From contig CM066912.1 in assembly GCA_033964015.1 (NCBI GenBank), positions 21,501,073 to 21,565,072 on the forward strand: a stretch of 64,000 nt of DNA, in the 5' to 3' direction. Positions 55,543 to 63,930 of the stretch are shown piece by piece (within the stretch, counting starts at the first letter, position 1; the number at the start of each line of letters is the position of its first letter). The notes beneath the pieces are model-generated. The model did not search any database. It worked only from the letters and a program-made list of their open reading frames with translations, and was not told where the DNA came from. This stretch comes from Scolanthus callimorphus. Lineage: Eukaryota > Cnidaria > Anthozoa > Actiniaria > Edwardsiidae. The position numbers and the translations under genes were made by a program.

Positions 55543-56922
55543 TTACACATTGTTCATTAAAGCTTTTCTGATACTGTCCTTTCCATGTAAAGAGACGGTT
55601 GGTTTAGAATCACTCAATTTAAGCGAAGCTAATGTTTCCTTATATTTCTTCTGCTCTTTGTAAACCTTGAGATACGCCCATTTCCGAACTCTATAATAAA
55701 GCTCAGTAAACAGCTTGATGAGAAGGTTGTTAGCATCAGATCCAAGGGTTGCAGAACAAGGCCACGCTGGTTTCAAAAGATTAGAGTTGTCGACTATCTG
55801 TTCTAGTAACTCAATGTCAGACACTCTGTTACTCTTTCTAAATTTGGCAAGATAAGAAATGGGCGGACTGATAATTCCAGATAGCAAAAAAATGTAAAAA
55901 TTGCAGGGCTTACTTGAGAAAGACCACCTCTTGTTAGTGACAATGTCATCAAGTTCGGGAAGTCATAGCAGGTGTATCACGGTGATTCTTGGGAATCATG
56001 TTATCATTGATATGTTTTACAATATATTCAAACAAGCGGCACTTCTTTTGCACTTCTGATATTTTAGAACCCTTATTTCTATTACAATATCGCTCAATTC
56101 TGTCTCTCACCTTCCTACAACATATCCCGCGACATAGCAAACAATGTCTCTCTCGACAGCTGTAAGGGATGGTTTGTTTGTTGTCTCTCCTTCGAACTGT
56201 ACCTTAGTAGTCTGTAGTTCTTGTTGCAACGATTTCGTTCTGTACTGAGAAATGTCTTCGAATATTGTGGTAAGTATAGTTTGTAGTAGCAGTGGATCGT
56301 CGTTCAAGCTACCAGCTGATCTATTGAGCTCAATCCAACTCGTTTTCAGACTCGGAGAGTTCCGAAGAGCGTGCATGTGCTGAGCAATATGTTCTTGTCT
56401 TCCAGAGGAACGTAATACGTTGTCTTTTTCAAAAGATATTTTCCAAATTTTCGATGCAACTTCCTTAAGGAAACAGTTCCCTTTCACCTTTGGTAGGATA
56501 CTCGCAGCTTGCAGTTTATATTTCTCAAACCTTGTCCCTCTCAGTTTGGCTGTTGCCTCGTTAACTTTTGAAATCTCTTGGATTGCAGAAGAGATCGCCG
56601 ATTCACATTGTTCGTCGTAGTAGTCGTCAAAACCAAGGCTATCTAGGATTTCGCGAACATGCTTTTGATGCTGGCTCATTTCTTTCTTTCCTTTTCTAGA
56701 CGCTAACGTCTTTGTTTTGCCATCACAACTAGCTTCATGCTTTTCCAACCAACCCAGAACATGATAAACTTTGCCACATTTAGAGCATCGCAAACTTTCT
56801 TCATCGTCTCCAGAGTCAGAGTCATTCTCACTTTCTTTGTCGTCCGTTTTGTCTGATTCCTCATTTAAAAGTAGCTCTAGTTCTTCAGCGTCCCATTCTT
56901 CAAAATCGTCTTCAATCTCCAT
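55543..56922 (-). pseudogene. Second gene of the P-like element: C2HC finger plus candidate C-terminal P domain
   Basis: The ATG at 56922 has a good context (CAACATGG). The first exon (56922-56111) encodes 271 residues: a highly acidic N-terminus (1-43), a C2HC zinc finger (Cys46, Cys49, His62, Cys66), a helical Lys/Glu-rich middle, and a CYVAGYVVGR end directly at a donor (GGAAG/GTGAGA). Two further open pieces (55949-56140 and 55543-55887) continue downstream, with weak splice or frame signals between them. An RGGL-like segment near 55910 and a final R/K helix occur there. YVAGY followed by RGGL is reminiscent of the C-terminal end of P/THAP9 transposases, which the plus-strand gene lacks. 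I infer a split transposase or partner protein. This is not proven; it may be an unrelated accessory protein. Confidence 0.5.
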
Positions 56923-56929
56923 GTTGTTG

Positions 56930-57112
56930 TTGTCGATTTAGCGAAGAAAAACGAAGACAGAGCCCTGCACAATGCAAACGAACGGAGAGACTGGCAGAAT
57001 CAGAGCCGATTTTTTTGGCGCGCTCCCCACCGAGTGTGACGTCACGATTTTCAACTAGGTTGCAACCGGTCACGTGACCTATGTTTCCTATCCAGTCTTT
57101 TCTACGATCCAT
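56930..57112 (-). promoter_or_regulatory. Upstream region of the minus-strand P-element gene
   Basis: Between the ATG and the element end lie TGACGTCA (a CRE), CACGTGAC (E-box-like) and the right inverted repeat. The left end has comparable CACGTG and GTGACGTG sites, so the inverted termini may double as promoters for both genes. Confidence 0.35.
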
Positions 57113-57121
57113 GGTGGTGCC

Positions 57122-57690
57122 AATGTAACCAATTGAAAACGACAGAGCGGAAATGACCAAAAATGAAATGTCTCACTTTGCCATATTTTAATATATATAT
57201 ATAAGCTCAAGATTCCGTATACAAACAGTCTCTATGGCTAAAAGCTTAATTCGAAATTTTTAAGAAATTTGAGGAATATAAATTTTAGATATGATTGACT
57301 TCCAAATAAGGTAAGGGGGATTTTCCTAATAAGGAAGTTTTGCAACGTCGGCAAAACGACAGTTTTTGGCGAAATTTTCTTGATATGTCTCCTATAAAAT
57401 GGTACAGAAACCAAAGTCTAAAACTTAATATCTCTAAGACGGATCCACTAGAAAAAGTCATTTTTGATATTTTGTTTTTAATCAGACAAGGAGTCTGTAT
57501 GCAAAAAAATGAGCTTATCTGAGCTAACCTGACCTTCTTATTTGAAATTTAGTGGTCAAAGCAGGTCATTTCCGCTCTTGTCATTGAAAACAAGTCAGTA
57601 CATGGCAAAACAGTCTTTTTCTTTTCGCAGTTAAGCTCGTATTTTTTAAAATGCGAAAATAAAGGATAATACGGTAAAACAAAATCTTAT
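57122..57690. other. Spacer
   Basis: AT-rich sequence with no supported gene or repeat. Confidence 0.3.
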
Positions 57691-57692
57691 AT

Positions 57693-59085
57693 AATATATA
57701 GATTTAGCCACTGGCTAAAAGCCGAGCTCCCGGTTTCATATTTTTTTGTTAACGAGGCAAAAGGTTGCCATTGTACATAGGCGTAGTCTTGCACCGTCAT
57801 ACCACTCGACTATTAAGCACTTGCACCCTCTTGCCACTTCCACCACACAAGTCTAGTTGTCTGAGGTTTATCCCTTCCTGAGATATGTTCTTTTTCTCTT
57901 GTGATGACGTCATCGATGACGTAATACCACGTGACCATACAGTTGCATCCCCCTTTCCACATAGATAACTTCACCCAAGTTTGGTTGTCTGAAGTTCATC
58001 CCTTCCCGAGATATGTTCTTTTTCTCATGTGATGACGTCATCGATGACGTCATACCACGTAACCGTGCAGTTGCACCCCCTTGCCACTTATATAACTTCA
58101 CCCAAGTTTGGTTGTCTGAGGTTTATTAGCCCTTCCTGAGATATATTCTTTTTCTCCTATGATGACGTTATCGATGACATCATACCACGTGACCATACAT
58201 TTGCACCCCTCTTGCCACTAACACAACTAGTTTGGTTGTCTGAGGTTTATCCCTTCCTGAGATATGTTCTTTTCTCCTATAATGACGTCATCGATGACGT
58301 CATACCACATGACCATACCGTAGCACCCCCTTGCCACTTAGATAACTTCACCAAATTTGGTTGTTTAAGGTCATCCCTTCCCGCGATATTTTCGTTTTTC
58401 CTGTGATGACGTCATCGATGACGTCATACCACGTGACCGTGCAGTTGCACCCCCTTGCCACTTAGATAACCTCACCCAAGTTTGGTTGTCTGAGGTTTAT
58501 CCCTTCCTGAGATATGTTCTTCTTCTCCTATGATGACGTCATCGATGACGTCATACCACGTGACCATACAGCTGCACCCCTCTTGCCACTTAGATAACTT
58601 CACCCAAGTTTGGTTGTCTGAGGTTCATCCCTCAGACAACCTCAGAGCTATATTATTTTTCTATTTGATGACGTCATCGATGACGTCACGTCACGTGATC
58701 ATGTTACTGCACCCCCCTGGTAGCACAGAGAAAATATCCCAAGTTTGGTTGTCTTAGCATGTTCCCTTGAAGAGAAATATTTTTTTTCTTAGTATACCAC
58801 AGGGTTCCCATGAGTTTCCGCGTACGGCGGACGTACGTACGCTATACCTTTAATACCAGGAAGAAACAAAAAAATTCATATCTCAAGAAGGGAACAACCT
58901 ATGGCAACCAAACTTGGACACATTCATCTTTTGGGCGATATCATTTCACCACCCTAATGATTTGACTTGGCGCCGTCAATGTAAGCAAAATGAGCAAGAA
59001 AACCAGTGACGTTTGAAAATCAACTCCATAGTTATGCTAGACGTTATTTCCTTAGGTATGGTGCTCCGCTTGCAGGAGCTCCGCT
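57693..59085 (+). mobile_element. Helentron-like non-autonomous element with CRE minisatellite
   Basis: The 5' end is TAATATATAGATTTAGCC..GAGCTCC with hairpin TTTAGCCACTGGCTAAA. The 3' end is TTAGGTATGGTGCTCCGC..GGAGCTCCGCT. AG(C)CGGAGCTCC-type short inverted repeats at the two sub-termini, internal tandem repeats, a terminal palindrome and no evident target duplication fit Helentron-associated elements. Classification is inference. It has no coding sequence. Confidence 0.55.
57840..58760. repeat. ~125-bp minisatellite, seven double-CRE palindromes
   Basis: TGACGTCATCGATGACGTCA or near matches begin at 57905, 58033, 58163 (two changes), 58283, 58407, 58534 and 58669. Each is followed by ATACCACGTGACC, which holds a CACGTG E-box, and by CCAAGTTTGGTTGTCTGAGG. 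The spacing is 120-135 bp. Confidence 0.9.
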
Positions 59086-59560
59086 TTAATACGTGATGTT
59101 GGGGGGGGGGGGGGTCAAGGTCAAACTGTTGGCCCAGCAGCCTGGAAAAACGGCTGCACCACGGAACTTCTAAACCACGCCATTTTTTGCATACTTGGGG
59201 AGATGTGTTATAGGATACATTTTATTCGAAAACGATAAAGTGGACGGAATATCTAATTCAAGCGTTTTCGTAAGCGAGAAGATCGAGTTCGCAAGGCGCT
59301 ATTTTAAGTCTTCCACAGAAACCAAAAAATAAACAATTCTCGCAGCCGAAAGCAACAAATACGTCCAAACCTACGCGATTCTCTCACAAATAACACAGTA
59401 ATGTTCAGGCAAAACTCGTTTTTCCAAAAAGTTTGGAGTAAACAATATATCCCATTCAAAGGTTTTGACGCGTTGCACAAAGCCCCGGTGCGCCATTTAT
59501 AAATAAACAAACACTCAGTTCACAAACAACAGTCCTTTGACAGCCTATTTATTTCGAAAT
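59086..59560. other. Spacer with G run
   Basis: A G run (59100-59114) opens the stretch. The minus-strand ORF at 59304-59510 is rich in F, L and R and shows no family features. No gene is supported. Confidence 0.3.
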
Positions 59561-60020
59561 CAGTAGTAAGCTGATGGGAAGATTTTTACCTGAATCGGTT
59601 AAACGTTTAACCGATCGAATTTTTCACAAAAATCGTGATTGGTCGAGAGAACAATGGTTGTCAAAACAAGCAACGTGATTGGTCGAGAGAACAATGGGAG
59701 TCGAAGGTCACGCAAAAAAGGATCACACAACGCAAAAAACGTGACAAATGGGAACATTTTTTACCTGAATCGGTTAAACGCATAATTAATGAGCATGATG
59801 GGGCCATTTTTACCTGAATCGGTTAAACGCATAATCAACGGAATTTTTCACAAAAATTCAGGTAAAATGTTTACCCGACGGAATTTAATCAATGACTTGA
59901 TTCAGGTAAAACGTTTACCCGACGGAATTTTTCACAAAAATCGCGATTGGTCGAGAGAACAATGGAGATCAAAGGTCACGCCAAAGAGTAACGCAAAGGG
60001 ATCACACAACGCAATAACGT
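59560..60020. repeat. Iterated short sequences beside the virus-like block
   Basis: ACCTGAATCGGTTAAACG occurs at 59588, 59763 and 59812. GATTGGTCGAGAGAACAATGG occurs at 59637, 59677 and 59945 (all 21 or so bases alike). AATTTTTCACAAAAAT occurs three times, and GTAAAACGTTTACCCGACGG-like phrases twice. The copies are intermixed, in the same orientation, and next to the compact gene cluster, so they may be its replication or regulatory repeats or an inner part of its terminus. Confidence 0.65.
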
Positions 60021-60029
60021 AGTCAATTT

Positions 60030-60035
60030 TTTATT
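60030..60035 (-). terminator. Polyadenylation signal (minus strand)
   Basis: TTTATT on the plus strand reads AATAAA on the minus strand, abutting the stop codon of the 60036-60236 ORF. It could end a shared transcript of the minus-strand cluster. Confidence 0.45.
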
Positions 60036-60236
60036 TTAAAGGTTTACACTTTGAGTTCTTTGTTTTTTACAGAATGCATGATAGAATGCATTACCATAGA
60101 TCAGTAGAATGTAAGCAAGTAAAAACATAATTAATCCATAAAGCGTCCATACAGTAACCAATGTAACGTTGTGCATGTCGATGCAGTAACAAGGAGTCAT
60201 CGGATAAAGAATTCCCTTTGCATTACAAACTTTCAT
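60036..60236 (-). CDS. Small single-pass membrane protein (66 aa)
   Basis: A 66-residue ORF starting ATG. One hydrophobic segment (about residues 24-47, rich in L, I, V, W and Y) is preceded by Cys residues (4, 16, 18) and followed by a basic tail (CKKQR). It is predicted to be a type II or type III membrane protein; no family is recognised. Its start overlaps the stop of the upstream ORF by four bases (ATGA, 60233-60236), and the reading frames are unbroken. A polyadenylation signal follows the stop. Last of three overlapping genes. Confidence 0.6.
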   Translation of the reverse strand: MKVCNAKGILYPMTPCYCIDMHNVTLVTVWTLYGLIMFLLAYILLIYGNAFYHAFCKKQRTQSVNL

Positions 60237-60460
60237 CTTGTCTTGTCTTTACAAGAGCGGTTGCATCCAACAACTGAACAGTATAGTAGGAATCCAATTA
60301 TTATAATACACAAGAGGGTAAAAGTGATAATTTGTGGTAGTAAATCTTTAGCCACTCTATCCGGGTAACATAGGCATAGCCAATCTAAAAGATCGTACTG
60401 TTCTAGGCAGAAGGTAACAGACATAGCACCTCCCGTTTTAACTCGTTCGGTTACGTTCAT
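60233..60460 (-). CDS. Small membrane protein with Cys-rich tail (75 aa)
   Basis: A 75-residue ORF with a polar N-terminal half, a hydrophobic segment at about residues 42-64 (I/L/F rich) and a short tail with Cys61, Cys66, Cys70 and basic residues. The topology suggests a small membrane protein, similar in plan to the downstream ORF. It overlaps both neighbours by four bases (ATGA). No family is recognised. Intactness and tight spacing argue for real coding. Confidence 0.6.
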   Translation of the reverse strand: MNVTERVKTGGAMSVTFCLEQYDLLDWLCLCYPDRVAKDLLPQIITFTLLCIIIIGFLLYCSVVGCNRSCKDKTR

Positions 60461-60699
60461 GATGACTTGTCTGGGGAATTCACAAAACTGATGGGCCAGG
60501 CGGGGCTGCTTGTGTAGTAGATATACGTTTTTGTATCACTGTTCGGAACAGTTTCAGGCGGCAGGATGTTTGCACTCCATACTTGTTTCGACAACAACGG
60601 TTGTCTGGTTGCTTTTACCTTGTCTTGTGAAGCCCCTTTTAATACTTTGTTGGGTGGCTGCATTGCTGTGGTGGTGGTGGTGTCTCGCTTGCTGGCCAT
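60457..60699 (-). CDS. Small soluble Thr/Pro-rich protein (80 aa)
   Basis: An 80-residue ORF starting MASKR, with a run of Thr near residues 7-12 and many Ser, Pro and Lys. No membrane segment or known motif is seen. It is probably disordered. Its stop overlaps the start of the next gene as ATGA, placing it first in a three-gene chain. The 50-bp gap upstream separates it from the larger membrane-protein ORF. Confidence 0.5.
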   Translation of the reverse strand: MASKRDTTTTTAMQPPNKVLKGASQDKVKATRQPLLSKQVWSANILPPETVPNSDTKTYIYYTSSPAWPISFVNSPDKSS

Positions 60700-60749
60700 G
60701 ATTGCGGTGTAAGAATGAGAACCCAGCGTGTTTTTTAAATAGCTTCAGG

Positions 60750-61313
60750 TTACCCGATGAGTTCAACAGTTTTTTTATAGGTGCGTGGATAGTAAATATG
60801 GAGCTCGGTTAATTTTGATCGGTATCGTCGTAACCGCCATATCAGGGTCAAGTTAGAACAGCAGCACACGTTGTATCGATTTCGAAGAGTTAACATTTTT
60901 TCTAGGTAATCAATTTCCGCCGTATACCAGTTAAGTTTTTCTTCTGGAGTTAACTGGTTGTGTAGTTGAGTCTCCAAAATCCAAACAGTTAAAAATACGA
61001 CGGCAATGATTAAAATTATTGATCCAACGACGTAAAAAGTTACCCAGCACTCGTCCATCTTGTTGGTTCGCCAACGGACTCGTAGGTTGGTGGAGGCATA
61101 TTCAGTTGATCCAATTTGTTTATATATTTGTCCAGTTCTTGTTTTGCCGGGTTTAGAACGTAACCTTCTACCAGAAAAGCCTGAAGGCGTTTGTTTCTTT
61201 ATCATATTTTCGTTGTATTTCAGGTATGTTTTTTTCCAATTTCCTGATCCGATCAGGTAATCATTAAACTTTTCTTCATGGGTTCGTGTACCCTTTTTAC
61301 GACAGTAATACAC
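60750..61313 (-). CDS. Membrane protein with central TM segment (187 aa ORF)
   Basis: The 187-residue ORF starts at a GTG, so the true start lies elsewhere. It has a long basic N-terminal part (residues 5-85), a clear transmembrane segment at about 91-113 and a C-terminal part with a coil-like region and a CCC motif (about 149-151). In the same frame just upstream (to about 61375) lies a second hydrophobic stretch before a stop, suggesting an N-terminal membrane anchor whose ATG is lost or shifted by a base. No family is recognised. It is divergent from the GRF-type gene at 61458. Confidence 0.5.
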   Translation of the reverse strand: MYYCRKKGTRTHEEKFNDYLIGSGNWKKTYLKYNENMIKKQTPSGFSGRRLRSKPGKTRTGQIYKQIGSTEYASTNLRVRWRTNKMDECWVTFYVVGSIILIIAVVFLTVWILETQLHNQLTPEEKLNWYTAEIDYLEKMLTLRNRYNVCCCSNLTLIWRLRRYRSKLTELHIYYPRTYKKTVELIG

Positions 61314-61375
61314 ACAAGTTATAAAGATTGCAAGGGCTGCGATTGAGGCAGAAGCAATCAGCCCAATACTTAGCC

Positions 61376-61457
61376 ATCCATACCCGATTCAGGTAATCAC
61401 AAAGTTATAAAAAAAGCCGCAACGTACCGTGGTTCATCATTCTGTTCGGCACACATT
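61376..61457. promoter_or_regulatory. Divergent intergenic region
   Basis: The short gap between the minus-strand membrane gene and the plus-strand GRF-type gene must hold both promoters if these genes are expressed. It contains ACCCGATTCAGGTAA, resembling the iterated ACCTGAATCGG sequence at 59.6-59.8 kb in the opposite orientation, and a TTATAAAAAAA TATA-like stretch at about 61404. Confidence 0.35.
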
Positions 61458-62034
61458 ATGGCTTCAATCACATGTCTGTGCACGTTTTATAATCATGCTA
61501 CTGGCAAGTACCAGTTTTGTAAAGCCGTGCAAGTTGAGAGCGAAGCCAAGGGTAAAATGTATTACAAGTGCGGCAAGAAGTTGGATTATCAAAATCCGAA
61601 GGTTGAGCAAGGATGTACGTTTTTTTTGGAAAAGTCGGATGCGCGCAAGGTGAACAAGGTGTGTGGCGAAAATGGAATTTGTTTACCGCATCGGGTGCTT
61701 CGGTGCAAGCACGGTTGAATTGCAAGCTGGGTGTCGCAAAGAACGGAGAGAGAAAGGGGGAGGTTTTCTATGCTTGTCCATTGTCGTTGCCACATGTGTC
61801 GTGTGGTACGTTTCGGTTTGTTAATGATTGCAAGGAGTTGAATGGAAGAAAGCATCCCCCCTACTATCCCTGGAAACATGATCCGAAGTATGCGGATAAT
61901 AGCGTGGGCGGGTGGAAGATGATGATCCTACACCGTTACCTACGTACAGCTTCGACGAAGAGGGTGGTGATGACGAGGATGAATTTGAGGAAGGTCAAGT
62001 ATCTCCTGCCACGAAGCGTGTCAAGCGGTCGTAA
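61458..62034 (+). pseudogene. Double GRF-type zinc-finger protein with acidic tail, two frame changes
   Basis: GRF fingers bind single-stranded nucleic acid in DNA repair and viral proteins. The first finger follows the ATG: Cys6, Cys8, then GKMYYKC (Cys38) and GCTFFLE (Cys53), a good fit to CxC..G-x-FY-x-C..C-x-FF. A second, weaker one (LNCK..GEVFYAC..SC) lies in another frame after a shift near 61650. After a further shift near 61905 a tail rich in Asp/Glu ends in a basic KRVKRS, likely a nuclear signal, stopping at 62034. With the frame breaks the gene as assembled is not translatable in full. The order of domains is plausible as one protein of about 190 residues. Confidence 0.6.
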
Positions 62035-62068
62035 CTAGTTAACACACAACAGTTGTTAGTAATCGATG

Positions 62069-62074
62069 TTTATT
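62069..62074 (-). terminator. Polyadenylation signal (minus strand)
   Basis: TTTATT on the plus strand (AATAAA on the minus strand) lies 17 bases past the stop of the minus-strand ORF. It falls in the 57-bp gap between convergent genes. Confidence 0.45.
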
Positions 62075-62090
62075 TTTTAACAAAACAGAC

Positions 62091-63032
62091 TTAGCAACAA
62101 TGATGGCATTTGCATGGAGCACTTGTGCTCAACGTCAACCAGGCTGATCGACCTATTTTTACAATAAACTCATTTCTATGAAAATTGATGACGTGGCATT
62201 TGTTTGTGTTTGTCATTTTTTTTACCTCTAACGCTATCTTGACAGTGTTGCTCTTAGCTCCACGAAACACGATTTCGTTTTTTAACAGATGCGTTATAGC
62301 TGTGATTCGCAGTGGTATTGCTTTCTTGCTACCGTTAGCATTGTGTGCCACCTTGTATTCCTTCACAAACGAACACTTAATATCCTTTGAAAGGAAAGGA
62401 CGAAAAGATGGCGAAGTTTCGCTGCACACCACGTAAGCTGCAAGACGATTGTATAGAAAAGCATGTGCTGACTTAGCCGGTTTTTTGCGATGAACGGCGC
62501 TGCTACAGTGGCACCTGACTAACCTGCACGTTTCTAGTTGCGTGTACGTGGCAATGTGCTCCACTTCTTGCAGCGGGGCTGAGATGCAAAAGTGCAGCGA
62601 AAATTGGCGATCTTTTGCGTCTTCTTTGGTGACCTTCTCGTCAAACGGTCCCTTGATAATTTTTTTGTTTTTTTGAAAGAGTTCCTTATCTAACACATCT
62701 ATCGCTTGGGTGCGAGATACATTGTGTTTGCCGATGACCAACAGCACTGCTAGTGTAGGGGCAAATAGTTTCATATGCAGTACCAATGCATGTCGATCAT
62801 TTTTGTTTGTTTGTTTCAATAGTGCAAATTCTCGCTCTACTTCAACGATGGAGCATGCTGGCTCTTCTACCCCTTGATAGTGTTTCTGCAACAAGACGCG
62901 ATCTACCAAAATTGATTTGTTATAGTATTGGCTAGACCCGATCACGGCAGACCGTTTTCGCGTGCTTGTTGCATTATAAGGTGAAGCCACAGCATTTGTA
63001 AAAATGATGGACGATGGTTTTTTTCGTCTCAT
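62091..63032 (-). CDS. Unrecognised 313-aa protein of the virus-like block
   Basis: The longest intact frame of this block, intronless. It starts with a basic segment (MRRKKPSS), has mixed alpha/beta composition and no obvious membrane segment, and ends in a Cys/His cluster (CKCHHCC). A pair of Cys and His residues near the middle (CRLVRCHCSS) might bind metal. The start lies inside the end of the upstream frame (62974-63032 overlap), so it may be a separate gene or the continuation of that frame after a base change. A structural or DNA-processing virion protein is possible, but nothing shows it. Confidence 0.55.
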   Translation of the reverse strand: MRRKKPSSIIFTNAVASPYNATSTRKRSAVIGSSQYYNKSILVDRVLLQKHYQGVEEPACSIVEVEREFALLKQTNKNDRHALVLHMKLFAPTLAVLLVIGKHNVSRTQAIDVLDKELFQKNKKIIKGPFDEKVTKEDAKDRQFSLHFCISAPLQEVEHIATYTQLETCRLVRCHCSSAVHRKKPAKSAHAFLYNRLAAYVVCSETSPSFRPFLSKDIKCSFVKEYKVAHNANGSKKAIPLRITAITHLLKNEIVFRGAKSNTVKIALEVKKMTNTNKCHVINFHRNEFIVKIGRSAWLTLSTSAPCKCHHCC

Positions 63033-63930
63033 CGGAATTGAGTGTCTGTCTTGCCAAATAGGAGACTACATTGGCCCACTGGCAGTGATAATCAGATAGC
63101 ATTTTTTGGTCTACTTTGCCTGATAGCATTTGTTGGTTTATTTTGTCTGATGCCACGTTTAGAGGAACTGCGAACTTCCAAAATGCATCTGTGTTTAATC
63201 GTCCATCTGGTCGAAACGAGGTAATAATATCCTCTTCAGTTAAAAAACCCAAGCATTCTACGTTTTGTTGCTTTACGACTAAATATCGTGATTTGTTATT
63301 TAATGGCCAAAGTTGACGGTCTGCTCGGAAGTCGTTACCCAAAATACAGTATTGTGTAGTTTGGGTTGCGATGCTTCCGCTTACAAGATTAAGCGTAATT
63401 TGCTTGTGGATTTCCATCGGATTAACACTACATCCAGCGATGTACCCTGCGAGTTTATCTGTAACAGTCTTGAGTGTTTTTGCATACTCCGTTTGGAGTA
63501 AAATCTACAAACAAAACAACATTTTAATTTTGTTGCATTCGTACGAAGCGTTATATAGTTTTTGTAATACTTGAATTTTTTGTTCACTGCTCCCTTTCTT
63601 AAAAAGAGAATGTGCCTGGTATTGAAAGTTTCTATCGAGTGTGATCGTGGCGCTATGGGTAAATTCTAAATATTTACGGGTACATTGGTTTAAATTACTA
63701 AATTCTTGCTGGTCTAAAAAATTACAAAAACCCCCCAATTCGTGAGCTGCTGCTGCTTGTTGTAAAATTTCGTGTGATATGTTTAATTTTGAATTTCCGT
63801 TACCGCTTAAAAAATTAATCATAGGCTGATACATGGGGTAGCTAATAAATCGAAACAATAGCTCATACAGTCTGAACTGTTTTCTAAAAATTAAGTGTAA
63901 ATTAGGGGTAAAAAAGTTAAAAGTCGTTTA
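62974..63930 (-). pseudogene. Unrecognised protein with one in-frame TAG
   Basis: A single frame stays open from about 63930 to 62974 apart from one TAG at 63505-63507. The part before it (63858-63508, 117 residues) is rich in Asn, Gln, Phe and Tyr. The part after it continues directly, with no Met until residue 31 (63417), then 147 residues to a TGA/TAA at 62974. The lack of an early start after the TAG argues that both parts were once one protein of about 300 residues, with the TAG a mutation, a sequencing change or a read-through site. No family is recognised. The gene lies near the right edge and may extend beyond the window. Confidence 0.5.

Larger units (their letters stand above)
51090..57112. 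mobile_element. P-like DNA transposon, 6.0 kb, two convergent genes
   Basis: The ends ATGGATCGTAGAAAAGACTG and complement form a ~43-bp inverted repeat (51090-51132, 57070-57112). A second inverted block, CCTAGTTGAAAATCGTGACG, lies further in (51184 and about 57039). The flanking direct repeat is GGTGGTGCC (51081-51089 and 57113-57121); P elements usually make 8 bp, so one base may be coincidental. Inside are a P/THAP9-type transposase gene on the plus strand and a second gene on the minus strand. Both have probable introns. The organisation suggests a once-autonomous copy. Confidence 0.85.
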
